Shown piece after piece: positions 8,461 through 17,872 of a stretch of DNA of 48,299 nt. The notes beneath the pieces were generated by a model. That model ran no database searches and was not told where the DNA came from. It saw only the letters and a list, made by a program, of their open reading frames with translations. A program made the position numbers and the translations under genes. Origin of the DNA: JAUVZF01 sp964449275 (GTDB taxonomy: Bacteria > Planctomycetota > Phycisphaerae > FEN-1346); the NCBI GenBank assembly GCA_964449275.1, contig CAYVAM010000007.1, positions 1 to 48,299 on the forward strand, given 5' to 3'. Within the stretch, counting starts at the first letter, position 1, and every line of letters starts with the position of its first letter.

Positions 8461-8498
8461 CATCGCGGCGCCGCGCGCCACGTCGTAGCATTCACACG

Positions 8499-8524
8499 GT
8501 TAGCCGCCGCGCTTGCGCGGCGCG
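8499..8524 (+). repeat. TTAGCCGCC hairpin repeat
   Basis: Reads GTTAGCCGCCGCGC-TT-GCGCGGCG. One member of the TTAGCCGCC hairpin family; here it sits between the rpsI terminator and argC and does not overlap a gene. Confidence 0.65.
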
Positions 8525-8544
8525 TCATACAAGGAGGCATCACC

Positions 8545-9552
8545 ATGACACGCGTCGGAATCATCGGAGCCAGCGGTTACGCGGCCGCCGACCTCATGCG
8601 CCTGCTCCTGGCGCATCCGGACGCTGAAATCGTCGCCCTGGCCGACCTGCCCGACAAGTGCGGGCCCCTTGCGGAACTGTTCCCCCAATTCGCCGGCCGC
8701 TACGACATCCGTATAACCCCGGCCGACACCAAGGCGCTGGCCGGCGGCTGCGACGTCGTCTTCCTCGCCCTGCCCCACACGGCCAGCATGACCTACGCCG
8801 GGCCGCTCCTGGAGGCCGGCGCCCGCGTCATCGACTTCTCGGCGGACTACCGTCTCAAAACCCCCGGCCTGTACGAGAAGGTTTACGCCACGCCGCCCGA
8901 CGAGGCCAACCTGGCCGACGCCGTCTACGGTCTTCCGGAACTGTACCGCGAGGCGATCCGTCCCGCCCAACTCATCGCCAACCCCGGTTGCTATCCGACG
9001 AGCGTGATCCTGGGCCTGGCGCCGCTCGTGCGCGAGGGCCTCATCGCCCCGCACGACATCATCGTGGATGCCAAGAGCGGCGTCTCCGGCGCAGGCCGGA
9101 CGCCCAAACTCCTGAGCCACTACCCCGAGTGCAACGAATCGCTCCAGGCCTACGCCATCGGCACCCACCGGCACCAGCCGGAGATCGCCGAGCAACTCTC
9201 GCACCTCGCCGGCACCGGCGTGGACGTGCTCTTTGTGCCGCACCTGGCGCCCATGGACCGCGGCATCGAATCGACCATCTACGCCACGCCGCTCCAGGAC
9301 CTTACGCGCGAGCGTCTGGCCGAACTTTACCACGCGGCCTACGACTCGGAGCCCTTCGTGGTGGTCCGCGAGCAGCCGCCCGCCACCAAGCACATCGCCG
9401 GCACGAACTACGTCCATATTTTCCCGACGGTCGCCGGCGGCCATGTCGTCGTCAGCACCGTCGTGGATAACCTGACGAAGGGCGCCGCCGGGCAGGCCCT
9501 CCAGAACATGAACCTGATGTTCGGACACGATGAAACGGCAGGCTTGAAATGA
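8545..9552 (+). CDS. argC: N-acetyl-gamma-glutamyl-phosphate reductase
   Basis: 335 residues, cytosolic, catalysing the NADPH-dependent reduction of N-acetylglutamyl phosphate to the semialdehyde in arginine biosynthesis. Visible features: nucleotide-binding start TRVGIIGASGYAAADLMRLL, the FLALPHTASM segment, the catalytic cysteine in ANPGCYPTSVILGLAPL, VDAKSGVSGAGR, and the substrate-binding part IGTHRHQPEI. The ATG follows an AAGGAGG site. Its stop overlaps the argJ start (ATGA at 9549-9552), so the two are translationally coupled. Confidence 0.97.
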   Translation: MTRVGIIGASGYAAADLMRLLLAHPDAEIVALADLPDKCGPLAELFPQFAGRYDIRITPADTKALAGGCDVVFLALPHTASMTYAGPLLEAGARVIDFSADYRLKTPGLYEKVYATPPDEANLADAVYGLPELYREAIRPAQLIANPGCYPTSVILGLAPLVREGLIAPHDIIVDAKSGVSGAGRTPKLLSHYPECNESLQAYAIGTHRHQPEIAEQLSHLAGTGVDVLFVPHLAPMDRGIESTIYATPLQDLTRERLAELYHAAYDSEPFVVVREQPPATKHIAGTNYVHIFPTVAGGHVVVSTVVDNLTKGAAGQALQNMNLMFGHDETAGLK

Positions 9553-10790
9553 AATACACCGGCGAATTGAAAGTGGACTCGGCCCTTGGCGTGACGTCGC
9601 CCAAGGGTTTCCGCGCGGCCGCCGCCGCTGTGGGGATCAAAGAGGGCTCGGACAAACTCGACGTGGCCGTCCTCGCTTGCGACGTCGAGGCCGCCGCCGC
9701 CGCCGTCTTTACGCAGAACAAACTCTGCGCCGCCCCGGTCCTGGTGTGCCGCAACCATTTGAGTAAGCGCGCAGGCGTGTGCGCCGTCGTGGTGAACAGC
9801 GGCAACGCCAACGCCGCCACCGGCGAACAGGGGATGGCGGACGCGCGCGAGATGGCCGGCCGCGCGGCCGAGCGGATCGGTTGTCCCGCCGAAGCGGTCC
9901 TCGTCGGCTCGACCGGCGTCATCGGGCGACTGCTGCCGATGGCGAAGATTCGCGCCGGCATCGACCAGGCCGTCGCTCGTCTCGCCGCAGGCCCCGACGC
10001 CGACCAGGACTTCGCCCGCGCCATTATGACCACCGACACCGTACCGAAGCAGGCCGGCGTGCAGATCGAATTGGCCGGCTGCACCGTCACCGTCGCCGGC
10101 GCGACCAAGGGCGTCGGCATGATTGCCCCGAACATGGCCACCACGCTGGGGTTCCTGACGACCGACGCCGCCGTCGAGGCGCCCCTGCTTCAGGATGTCC
10201 TCCGTCGCGCCGCCGACGCCACCTACAACTGCCTGACCGTGGACGGGCACACGTCGACCAACGACACGCTCTGTATCCTGGCGAGCGGCCTGGCAACCGA
10301 AGGCGCTCCGCCCATGGCGGCAGGTTCCGGCGAGGCCGAAGCGCTGGAGGCCGCCGTCACGGCCGTCTGCGACAGTCTCGGCCGTCAGATCATCTCCGAC
10401 GGCGAGGGCGCAACCAAACTCATCGAGGTCCGCGTCACGGGCGCCGCCACCGACGCCGAGGCCCGCGCCGCCGCCCGCGCCATCGCCAACTCGCCGCTCG
10501 TCAAGTGCGCCTTCTTCGGCGAAGACCCCAACTGGGGACGCATCGTCTCGGCCGCCGGATACGCCGGCATCTCCAGCGGTCCGGAAACCGTGCGACTCGC
10601 GTTGGGCGGCCTGGTCATCTTCGACCGAGGCACGCCCGTCGAGGCCGACCAGACGCAACTGAAGGCCGTCATGGCCGCACGCGAGATCGACGTGCACCTC
10701 GACCTCGGCGCCGGCGACGGCCGGGCGCGATTCCTGACGTGCGACCTCACCTACGACTACGTCAAGATCAACGCCGAGTACACGACATGA
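9549..10790 (+). CDS. argJ: Bifunctional ornithine acetyltransferase/N-acetylglutamate synthase
   Basis: 413 residues, normal for ArgJ. It transfers the acetyl group from N-acetylornithine to glutamate, recycling it in the arginine pathway; in some organisms it also uses acetyl-CoA. The self-cleavage site is recognisable in KGVGMIAPNMATTLGFLTTD, where the second threonine group after MA starts the beta chain. Other family segments are VVNSGNANAATG, GSTGVIGRLLPM, VDGHTSTNDT and the C-terminal DPNWGRIVSAAGYAG. The start overlaps argC by ATGA, and the stop overlaps the downstream amidohydrolase gene by ATGA (10787-10790). The presence of ArgJ implies the cyclic acetyl-recycling route. Confidence 0.96.
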   Translation: MKYTGELKVDSALGVTSPKGFRAAAAAVGIKEGSDKLDVAVLACDVEAAAAAVFTQNKLCAAPVLVCRNHLSKRAGVCAVVVNSGNANAATGEQGMADAREMAGRAAERIGCPAEAVLVGSTGVIGRLLPMAKIRAGIDQAVARLAAGPDADQDFARAIMTTDTVPKQAGVQIELAGCTVTVAGATKGVGMIAPNMATTLGFLTTDAAVEAPLLQDVLRRAADATYNCLTVDGHTSTNDTLCILASGLATEGAPPMAAGSGEAEALEAAVTAVCDSLGRQIISDGEGATKLIEVRVTGAATDAEARAAARAIANSPLVKCAFFGEDPNWGRIVSAAGYAGISSGPETVRLALGGLVIFDRGTPVEADQTQLKAVMAAREIDVHLDLGAGDGRARFLTCDLTYDYVKINAEYTT

Positions 10791-12007
10791 GCGCATCGGC
10801 GAAGGCGTACCGCGCGCGCTGGCTCATCGGCGCCGACGGCCGCGTCATCGACAACGGCGCCGTCGTCTCGGCCGACGGCCGCATCGCCCGTATCGGGCCG
10901 TGGTCGAAGGTCCGGCCCCACGTCGCGCCAAGCGACGCGGTCGAGGCGTTCGCCAACGCCGCCCTTCTGCCCGGCTTCGTCAACGGCCACACGCACCTGA
11001 GCCTGTCGGACATGGCGGGCGCGTTCCGTCCGACGGCGAACTTCACCGCCTGGATCGGCAAACTCGCCGTCCGTCGCCTCACGCGGACCAAGACCCGGAT
11101 CCGCCGGGCCGTGGCGCGCGGGGCCGCCGACAGCCTCGCCGCCGGCACCGTGGCGGGAGCCGACGTCACGCCCGAGCCGCAGTTCGACGCCGCACTCGGC
11201 GCGGGCGCGCTACGCTGGCGCGTCTTCGGCGAACTGCTCCGCTTCGGCGACGCCGGCCTCAAGAACCTCGATGAAACCATCGCGGCGCTCGACGCGCTTC
11301 ACGAGAAGACGGGCGCCGCCGTCGGCCTTTCGCCCCACGCCCCGTACACGGTGGGCCTCGAAGTTTTTCTCCGTGCCCGCCGCGAGGCCGACGCGCGCAG
11401 CTGGCCCGTCTCGACGCACCTGCACGAGACGCAGGACGAGATCGCCTTCACCGAGCGCGGCGAGGGATCCCTTCACGAATGGCTATCGCGCCTGAAGTTC
11501 CTGCCGCCCGACCTGAAGCCGGCGGGGCTGCGGCCGATCCCCCTGCTGGCCGAAGCAGGGTTCTTCTCGGGGCCCGTCCTGGTGGCCCACGGCAACTACC
11601 TGACGGACACCGAGATCGGCATCCTGGCCGAGAGCGGCTCGTCCGTCGCCTATTGCCCGCGGAGCCACGCCTTCTTCAAGCACGAGAACCATCCGTGGCG
11701 GCGGCTCCTGGCGGCCGGCGTCAACGTGTGCCTGGGGACCGACAGCCTCGCTTCCTGCCCCAGTTTTTCGATCCTGGACGAAGCGAGGTTCGTCGCGGCC
11801 AGCGAGCCGGACGCCGAACCGCGGGCGCTGCTCGCGATGGCCACGCGTCGCGGCGCCCGCGCCCTGGGTATCGAGAACATCACGGGCGACCTTCGCGAGG
11901 GTCTGGCCGCCGAGTTCTGCGCCGTCGGGCCCATCGCCAAGACGGATGACCCCCTGGCCGCCATCATGGCAGGCGAGGGAAACATCGTGCACGTCGTCGG
12001 CGTGTAA
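10787..12007 (+). CDS. TrzA/AtzA-type amidohydrolase (nucleoside/aminofutalosine deaminase-like)
   Basis: 406 residues with metal-dependent amidohydrolase features: His68 and His70 in GHTHLSL, His211 and Glu214 in THLHETQDE, His268 in AHGNYL and Asp319 in GTDSLAS. This set is typical of the subgroup that deaminates nucleoside-like substrates with one zinc or iron (5'-methylthioadenosine/S-adenosylhomocysteine deaminase, aminofutalosine deaminase, guanine-type enzymes). Which substrate is used cannot be told from motifs. The gene overlaps argJ by ATGA, so the cluster argC-argJ-amidohydrolase is one transcript, but a role in arginine synthesis is not implied. A longer open frame upstream is a shadow of argJ. 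An aminofutalosine deaminase would fit menaquinone synthesis, an untested guess. Confidence 0.85.
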   Translation: MSASAKAYRARWLIGADGRVIDNGAVVSADGRIARIGPWSKVRPHVAPSDAVEAFANAALLPGFVNGHTHLSLSDMAGAFRPTANFTAWIGKLAVRRLTRTKTRIRRAVARGAADSLAAGTVAGADVTPEPQFDAALGAGALRWRVFGELLRFGDAGLKNLDETIAALDALHEKTGAAVGLSPHAPYTVGLEVFLRARREADARSWPVSTHLHETQDEIAFTERGEGSLHEWLSRLKFLPPDLKPAGLRPIPLLAEAGFFSGPVLVAHGNYLTDTEIGILAESGSSVAYCPRSHAFFKHENHPWRRLLAAGVNVCLGTDSLASCPSFSILDEARFVAASEPDAEPRALLAMATRRGARALGIENITGDLREGLAAEFCAVGPIAKTDDPLAAIMAGEGNIVHVVGV

Positions 12008-12068
12008 AGCGGCCGGGAAGGGCTCGCGCTCACACATCCGCAAACCGGCGTTCTCGCCATGCCGGCAG

Positions 12069-12097
12069 TTGCGTTAACCACCGCACCCTGCTAGAAT
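12069..12097 (+). promoter_or_regulatory. Promoter of the exporter operon
   Basis: TTGCGT (12069-12074), a 17-base spacer and TAGAAT (12092-12097). The transcript start near 12104 leaves about 20 bases before the ATG at 12125. Confidence 0.55.
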
Positions 12098-12124
12098 CAG
12101 TTGTTCGCAGGCACGAACCGCCGG

Positions 12125-13885
12125 ATGGACCGAACGATGTTCGCACGAATCCTTGTTGCTGTCGGTTGCTTGGCCGCGCTGGCAGGCGGCTGCTCCCCGT
12201 CTCACTACACCGCAGACGCCGACCGTGAAGTGTACGGCATCGTGGCCGACACCAGCGCCAAGACGCTCGGCCGGGTCCACGATTTCACGGTCCGGCCGAC
12301 CGTTGACATGCCGGACATGCTCGAGGCGGCGCGGTCGAAGCCGCGGATGCCGGCGCCGGCCGCCCCCGAGCAGGCGGCGCCGGCGGCCGACGCGGAGGTG
12401 GAGGTGGAGCAACAGACCACGTTCGAGACGGTCGTGCCCGAGAATCTCCCGCCGCCCGTGCCCGAACCGGGGCCGGACGCCGTCCGCGTCACCATGGCCG
12501 ACGCCCTGCGCGTCGCCGTCCGCGCCAGCCGCGAGCACCAGACCCAGAAAGAAACCATGTACCTGACGGCCCTGACGCTGACGTTCGAGCGTTATCTGTT
12601 CCGGCCGCACCCGTCCGCTACCGGCACGGTGGACTTCGCCAGCGAGTTTGCCGACGGCCGTCAGCGTTCGTGGGACCCGACGGCCGACGTGGGCGTGACG
12701 CAGGCGCTGGCGGACGGGGCGGTCGTCGCCGGCGGCATCGGCATCACGGCACTGAAGTATCTGAACCGCGAACTGGGCGACACGGTGGATTCGGCGCTCG
12801 ACTTCAGCCTGACGCAGCCTCTGTGGCGCGGCGCCGGGAGGCGGATCGTGCAGGAGAACCTGCTCCAGGCCGAGCGCAACGCCGTCTACGCCGTCCGGAC
12901 GTTCGCCCGGTTCGAGCAGACCTTTGCCGTCAGCATCGCCTCGCAGTACCTGCGTGTCCTTCAGCAGCGCGACGTGGTGATGAACACCTGGCAGAGTTAC
13001 CTGAGCCTGAAGCGCGGTCGCGAGCGGGCCGGGTGGCTCGCCCAGGCCGAACGCCTGGCCGAGTTCGAGGTGGACGAGGCGCGTCAGGACGAACTGGCCG
13101 CCTACAACCGGTGGATCGTCGAGCGCGAGAACTACGTGAACGCCCTCGACGCGTTCAAGATCACTCTCGGCATCCCCGTCACGAGCGAGATCGCCCTGGA
13201 GCCGAGAGAGTTGCTCCGCCTCAGTGGCGCAGGGCTTCAGCAGCGGGACATCCATCTCGACAGCGCCATTGCCAAGGCCCTGGGGATGCGGCTCGACCTG
13301 GCGAACACCCGCGAGGGCCTCGAAGACGCCAATCGCAAGGTCCTGATCGCCGAAGACGGTCTGAAGGGCGACGTGGACCTGGTGGCCAGCATGGGCTATG
13401 CCTCGCGCGGGGACCAGTTGCAATCGGCCCGCATCGACCTCCGCCGCGGCGATTACTCGGTCGGGTTCGACATCGACCTGCCGGTGGACCGGCTCTCGGA
13501 GCGAAACGCTTTGCGCGAGACGCAGATTACGCGCCAGGCGACCGCCCGGGCGCTGGACCTGGCGCGCGACGACGTGACCCTGGACGTGCGCCAGGCCTGC
13601 CGCACCTTGGAACAGGCCGGCGAGAGTTACGAGATCCAGAAGCGGAGCGTCGCCCTGGCCGAGCGACGCGTCGATTCCACGCAAATGCTGCTCCAGGCCG
13701 GCCGGGTGACGCAGCGCAACGTGCTCGACGCCGAAGACGCGCTGCTGAAGACTCGCAACGCCCTCACCGGGGCGCTCGTCACGCACACGATCGCAGGGCT
13801 GGAGTTCGAGCGCGACGTCGGAACGCTGGTTGTCGATGAAGAGGGACAAATCCATGGGTGGATCCTTACCAATGACGGCCGCTAA
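12125..13885 (+). CDS. TolC-like outer-membrane efflux lipoprotein
   Basis: 586 residues. The N-terminus FARILVAVGCLAALAGGCS is a lipoprotein signal with lipobox LAGGC; the cysteine would be lipidated. A long Pro/Ala/Glu-rich linker (residues about 65-120) precedes a TolC/OMF domain with two repeats of long helices and barrel strands. Recognisable parts are DALRVAVRASREHQTQKE, DFSLTQPLWRGAGR, SIASQYLRVLQQRD, then VRQACRTLEQAGESYEIQKR and AGRVTQRNVLDAEDALLKTR. An alternative start at 12137 would shorten it by four residues. It overlaps the next gene, which encodes the matching membrane-fusion protein, so it is predicted to be the outer-membrane duct of a tripartite exporter. The linker before the barrel is longer than in classical TolC. 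Confidence 0.85.
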   Translation: MDRTMFARILVAVGCLAALAGGCSPSHYTADADREVYGIVADTSAKTLGRVHDFTVRPTVDMPDMLEAARSKPRMPAPAAPEQAAPAADAEVEVEQQTTFETVVPENLPPPVPEPGPDAVRVTMADALRVAVRASREHQTQKETMYLTALTLTFERYLFRPHPSATGTVDFASEFADGRQRSWDPTADVGVTQALADGAVVAGGIGITALKYLNRELGDTVDSALDFSLTQPLWRGAGRRIVQENLLQAERNAVYAVRTFARFEQTFAVSIASQYLRVLQQRDVVMNTWQSYLSLKRGRERAGWLAQAERLAEFEVDEARQDELAAYNRWIVERENYVNALDAFKITLGIPVTSEIALEPRELLRLSGAGLQQRDIHLDSAIAKALGMRLDLANTREGLEDANRKVLIAEDGLKGDVDLVASMGYASRGDQLQSARIDLRRGDYSVGFDIDLPVDRLSERNALRETQITRQATARALDLARDDVTLDVRQACRTLEQAGESYEIQKRSVALAERRVDSTQMLLQAGRVTQRNVLDAEDALLKTRNALTGALVTHTIAGLEFERDVGTLVVDEEGQIHGWILTNDGR

Positions 13886-15776
13886 GCCCGCCAAGGCGCC
13901 GGCCCCGCCGACCGGGAGACGGTGGTTGCTGCCGGCCGCCGCGGGCGGTCTGGGCGTGCTGGTGATCGCGGTACTCGGTCTCTGGGCGGTGTTGGGCGGC
14001 GCGGACCCCGAGGCAGTCGGCCGCGGCGAGACCGCCCGCGCCGTCCGCGACCGGCTCGCCGTCATCATCACCGAGAGCGGCGAGATCGAGGCCAAACGCT
14101 CCGTGGACGTCCGCTGCGAGGTCGAAGGCAACAGCACCATCGTCTGGGTCATCGAGGAAGGCAGCGTCGTCAAGAAAGGCGACAAACTCGTCGAACTCGA
14201 CTCGGCCGACCTGGAGGAATATGTCCAGACTCAGGAGATGACCCACAATACCGCGAAGGCGGCCTTCGAGAAGGCCGACAAGACCTACAGCATCCAGAAA
14301 AGCACGCGCGAGAGCCTGCTCTCGGTCGCGGCGCTCGACGTCAAGTTCAGCCTGGTCGACCTTCGCAAGTACCTCGGCACGCGGCTGGCCGACCACGTCA
14401 TCGCCATGGAAGGCAAGGTGGCGTTCGACAAACTCGTTGACAACTCCGACCTCGGCGGAGACGCCCTCCAGCAGAGACGCAAACTCCAGAGCGACATCGA
14501 CCTGGCCGACGAGAAACTCAAACGGGCCGCCAGCAAGGTCAAGTGGACGCGAGAACTCGAAAAACTCGGCTACGTCACGGGCAGCGAACTCGAGGCCGAC
14601 GAACTCGCCGCCAAGATTTGCCAGGTCGAACTCGACCAGGCCCGGACGGCCCTCGACCTGTTCCTGCAGTACGAGTTTCCGAAACTGGCGGAGAAATGCT
14701 ACACCGACTGGCTCGAGTTCAAGCACGAGTACGACCGCGTGGATGCCCGTAGCCAGAGCGAACTCGACAGCGCCAAGGCCAGCCTCGACAACCAGCGCAA
14801 GGCGCTGGCGCTGGAGGAAAAGCGCCTCAAGAAATTCCGCGACCAACTGGAGAAGACGACGATCCGCGCCCCGCAACCGGGCATGGTCGTGTACGAGACC
14901 GAACGCAGCCGCTGGAGCCAGACCCCGCCCATGGAAGTCGGCTCGACCATCCGTCACCGGATGGTGCTCATCAAGTTGCCCGACATGTCGGAGATGAACG
15001 TGAAGGTGCGGCTGCACGAGTCGGTCGTCAAGCAGGCCTCCGAGGGCGCGCCGGCCTTTGTCATCATCGACGCCATGCCGAAGAACCGACTGACCGGCAA
15101 GGTGACCAAGATCGGCGTCATGCCCGACCGTCAGCAGTGGTGGATGAACCCCGGCCTGAAGACGTACTTGACCGAGATCACGCTCGATGTCACGCCCCAC
15201 GGTCTGAAGCCCGGCATGAGCGCGCAGGTCGAGGTCCTCGTCGATACGCGCGACGATGTTCTCCAGGTGCCCATCTCGGCCGTGTACGTGGACAAGGGGT
15301 TCCAGGTGGTGTACGTCAAGACGCCCGGCGGCCCCAAAACGCGACGGGTGGACGTGGGCCTCTCCAGCGACCAGGCCGTCGAGATCACGTCCGGCCTCAC
15401 CGAGCGCGAGGAGGTGTACCTGTACAAGCCCGACGGCGCGCCGGAACTGGACGTCTCGGAAGAAGAGATCCAGGCGATGCAGGCGAAGAAGGAGTTCGAG
15501 CGAAAGGCCTCTGAGGCCGAGGCCCGGCCCGCCTCGCCCGCCTCGATCCCGGGCATCGAAAACCTGACGCCCGAACAGGCCAAGGCGATGCGCGAGAAGT
15601 TCGAAAAACTCCCGAAAGAGCAGCGCGACGCCGTCATGCAGCGACTCCGCCAGGGCGGCATCCCGGGCATGCCCGGCGGCAAGCAGCCGCCTGGGCCCGG
15701 CAAACGCGGCGCCGGACCGCCTGGCGAGGGCCGCGGCGGGCCCAAACCGACGCGAAAGGCGGGCCCCAACCCATGA
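13854..15776 (+). CDS. HlyD/MacA-like membrane-fusion protein
   Basis: 640 residues from the ATG at 13854, chosen because GAGGGA lies seven bases upstream; ATGs at 13836 and 13872 are alternatives. A single inner-membrane helix spans about residues 24-48. The first half of a biotinyl-lipoyl-like domain (VDVRCEVEGNSTIVWVIEEG) is followed by a long charged coiled-coil region of about 220 residues, then TTIRAPQPGMVVYETE, the second lipoyl half. Next come a beta-barrel domain (MNVKVRLHESVVKQ) and the membrane-proximal domain (LQVPISAVYVDKGFQVVYV). The tail is Gly/Pro-rich and probably disordered. This bridges a MacB-type permease and a TolC-like channel. The gene starts inside the upstream gene and ends in an ATGA overlap with the ATPase gene. 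Confidence 0.88.
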   Translation: MGGSLPMTAAKPAKAPAPPTGRRWLLPAAAGGLGVLVIAVLGLWAVLGGADPEAVGRGETARAVRDRLAVIITESGEIEAKRSVDVRCEVEGNSTIVWVIEEGSVVKKGDKLVELDSADLEEYVQTQEMTHNTAKAAFEKADKTYSIQKSTRESLLSVAALDVKFSLVDLRKYLGTRLADHVIAMEGKVAFDKLVDNSDLGGDALQQRRKLQSDIDLADEKLKRAASKVKWTRELEKLGYVTGSELEADELAAKICQVELDQARTALDLFLQYEFPKLAEKCYTDWLEFKHEYDRVDARSQSELDSAKASLDNQRKALALEEKRLKKFRDQLEKTTIRAPQPGMVVYETERSRWSQTPPMEVGSTIRHRMVLIKLPDMSEMNVKVRLHESVVKQASEGAPAFVIIDAMPKNRLTGKVTKIGVMPDRQQWWMNPGLKTYLTEITLDVTPHGLKPGMSAQVEVLVDTRDDVLQVPISAVYVDKGFQVVYVKTPGGPKTRRVDVGLSSDQAVEITSGLTEREEVYLYKPDGAPELDVSEEEIQAMQAKKEFERKASEAEARPASPASIPGIENLTPEQAKAMREKFEKLPKEQRDAVMQRLRQGGIPGMPGGKQPPGPGKRGAGPPGEGRGGPKPTRKAGPNP

Positions 15777-16456
15777 GCCTCGCCCAACTGATCGACCTCG
15801 TAAAGACTTACCACATGGGTGCCGACGTCGTCGTCGAGGCGCTGCGCGGCGTCGATCTGGACATCGAGGAAGGCGAGTACATCGCCATCATGGGGCCGTC
15901 GGGGTCCGGCAAGAGTACGCTGCTGAACCTCATCGGCTGCCTCGACCGGCCTACCGGCGGCCGGTACATCCTGGGCGACCAGGACGTCTCGCGCCTCTCG
16001 GACGCCGAACTCAGCGAAGTGCGCGGCCGGCAGATCGGGTTCGTCTTCCAGTCGTTCAACCTCATCCCGCAACTGACGGCCCTCGACAACATCGAGGTGC
16101 CGCTCTTCTACCAGGGCGTCCACCGACGCGAACGCCGACGGCGCAGCCAGGAATTGGCCGAACGCGTCGGACTGGGCGCCCGTGCGCGGCACAAGCCGAT
16201 GGAACTGTCGGGCGGCGAGCAGCAGCGCGTTGCCATCGCGCGGGCCCTCTCGAACGATCCGCTCATCCTGCTCGCCGACGAGCCCACCGGCAACCTCGAT
16301 TCCAGGACCGGCCGGGAGATCCTCGGCCTCTTCGACGACCTGTCGGCTCGCGGGCGGACGCTGATCGTCGTCACCCACGACGAGGCGATCGCCGGCCGAA
16401 CCCACAGGACCGTCCGGATGGCCGACGGAAAAATCGTGAACCATAATCCTAACTGA
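15773..16456 (+). CDS. MacB/LolD-type ABC transporter ATPase
   Basis: 227 residues. All nucleotide-binding motifs are intact: Walker A GPSGSGKST (41-49), Q-loop in FVFQSFNLIPQL, signature LSGGEQQ (145-151), Walker B LILLADEPTG with catalytic Glu170, and the H-loop His202 in VVTHD. The sequence FQSFNLIPQLTALDNIEVPL is characteristic of the MacB/LolD/FtsE group. ATP hydrolysis would drive the neighbouring FtsX-fold permease. It overlaps the HlyD-like gene by ATGA at 15773-15776, and the permease follows 21 bases after its stop. Confidence 0.95.
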   Translation: MSLAQLIDLVKTYHMGADVVVEALRGVDLDIEEGEYIAIMGPSGSGKSTLLNLIGCLDRPTGGRYILGDQDVSRLSDAELSEVRGRQIGFVFQSFNLIPQLTALDNIEVPLFYQGVHRRERRRRSQELAERVGLGARARHKPMELSGGEQQRVAIARALSNDPLILLADEPTGNLDSRTGREILGLFDDLSARGRTLIVVTHDEAIAGRTHRTVRMADGKIVNHNPN

Positions 16457-16477
16457 AGCGGCGGACGGAAAGAGCAC

Positions 16478-17815
16478 ATGCTGTCGTTCAAGTCAACCGA
16501 GATCCTGCGGCTGGGGGTCGCGAACCTGTTCGTGCACCCCGCGCGGAGCGTCCTGACGATGCTGGGCATCCTGTTCGGCGTCACCGCCGTCATCGCCACG
16601 CTGGCCGTCGTCGAAGGCATCAGCGAGAAGATGCAGGAAGAGGTTCTCAGGATGGGGACCACCAACATCATCGTCGAGGCCGTCAAACCCGCCGAGAGCG
16701 AATCGACCACCCAGACCCAGCAGGGCGGCATGGCCATCACCTACGGCCTCACGTACGAGGACGCCGAACGCATCCAGTCGAGCATCCAGGGGGCCGACGT
16801 CGTCGTCCCCGCGCGACGCATCCCCGTCACGGCACGATACCTGACGAGGCGGGCCCGCGCCGAGGTCCTCGGCACGGTGCCCTGGTACAACGAGACCTAC
16901 GGCATCAACGTGGCGAGCGGACGGTGGCTGACCCCGTTGGACCAGTGGAAGGTGGACAACATCTGCGTGCTGGGCGCCGCGGTGGCGCGGTCGCTGTTTC
17001 CGCGATCCGCACCGCTGGGAAAGAGCATCTGGCTCGGGCCGTTCTCGTACCGCGTGGTTGGCGTCCTGGCGTCGCGCGGCAAGAGGGCCGCCTCAAACGG
17101 CGACACCGCAGCGGATTATGATCGCGCCATCTACATTCCCCTGACGGCCGCCAGCCGGCGCTTCGGCGAGATGCTCCTCGACCAGTCGGCCGGCAGCCGC
17201 AGTTTCGAGATGGTCGAACTGCACGAGATCACCGTCAAGGTGCCCACGGCCGAGCAGGTCCGACCGGCCGCACGCATCATCGCCGGACTCCTTGAACGGT
17301 TCCACGACCCGAACAAGAAGGACTGGCAGGTGCAGGTGCCCCTGGAACGCCTCGAGGCCCTGGAGCGGACCAAGTGGCTGTTCGTCGTGCTCGGCGTCTC
17401 GATTGCCGCCATCAGCCTGCTCGTCGGCGGCATCGGCATCATGAACATCATGCTGGCGAGCGTCACGGAGCGGACCCGCGAGATCGGCATCCGCCGCGCC
17501 ATGGGCGCCAAACGCCGCGACATCGTCAGCCAGTTCCTCGTCGAGACGGTCGCCCTGTCGACCATCGGCGGGGCGGTGGGCGTGCCGGTGGGCGTCATGC
17601 TGGCGGTCGTGATCCCGCGCCTGCTCACGAAGGCCGCCACCATGCTCGGCGTCGGCGGTGAGGCCGCACTCACGAGCCTCTCCCGCACCATCGTGACGCC
17701 GGGCGCCGTGGTCCTCGCCCTGGGAACCAGCATCCTGGTCGGCGTGATCAGCGGCGTGTACCCGGCCTACCGCGCGGCCCAGATGGACCCGATCCGTGCC
17801 CTGCGGCACGAGTGA
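16478..17815 (+). CDS. MacB-type ABC transporter permease
   Basis: 445 residues. Transmembrane helix 1 (about residues 22-44, SVLTMLGILFGVTAVIATLAV) is followed by a large periplasmic MacB_PCD domain. Three further helices are at the C-terminus (WLFVVLGVSIAAISLLVGGI, STIGGAVGVPVGVMLAVVI, VVLALGTSILVGVISGVYPA). FtsX-family hallmarks are IMNIMLASVTERTREIGIRR, AMGAKRRDI and the ending PAYRAAQMDPIRALRHE. MacB permeases work by mechanotransmission, pushing substrates from the periplasm through MacA and TolC. The ATPase is a separate gene here rather than fused as in E. coli MacB. Likely cargos are peptides, lipids or antibiotics; none is indicated by the context. Confidence 0.93.
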   Translation: MLSFKSTEILRLGVANLFVHPARSVLTMLGILFGVTAVIATLAVVEGISEKMQEEVLRMGTTNIIVEAVKPAESESTTQTQQGGMAITYGLTYEDAERIQSSIQGADVVVPARRIPVTARYLTRRARAEVLGTVPWYNETYGINVASGRWLTPLDQWKVDNICVLGAAVARSLFPRSAPLGKSIWLGPFSYRVVGVLASRGKRAASNGDTAADYDRAIYIPLTAASRRFGEMLLDQSAGSRSFEMVELHEITVKVPTAEQVRPAARIIAGLLERFHDPNKKDWQVQVPLERLEALERTKWLFVVLGVSIAAISLLVGGIGIMNIMLASVTERTREIGIRRAMGAKRRDIVSQFLVETVALSTIGGAVGVPVGVMLAVVIPRLLTKAATMLGVGGEAALTSLSRTIVTPGAVVLALGTSILVGVISGVYPAYRAAQMDPIRALRHE

Positions 17816-17872
17816 CCCCAAGATGCGGGCCTGCGTGGCTGTCAGCAAACGGTTGCTGCCCGAAAGCCCTTG

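Noticed and set aside
9779..10786. Upstream extension of the amidohydrolase frame
   Set aside because: It is arginine-rich noise in the shadow of argJ; the ATGA overlap at 10787 gives the natural start.
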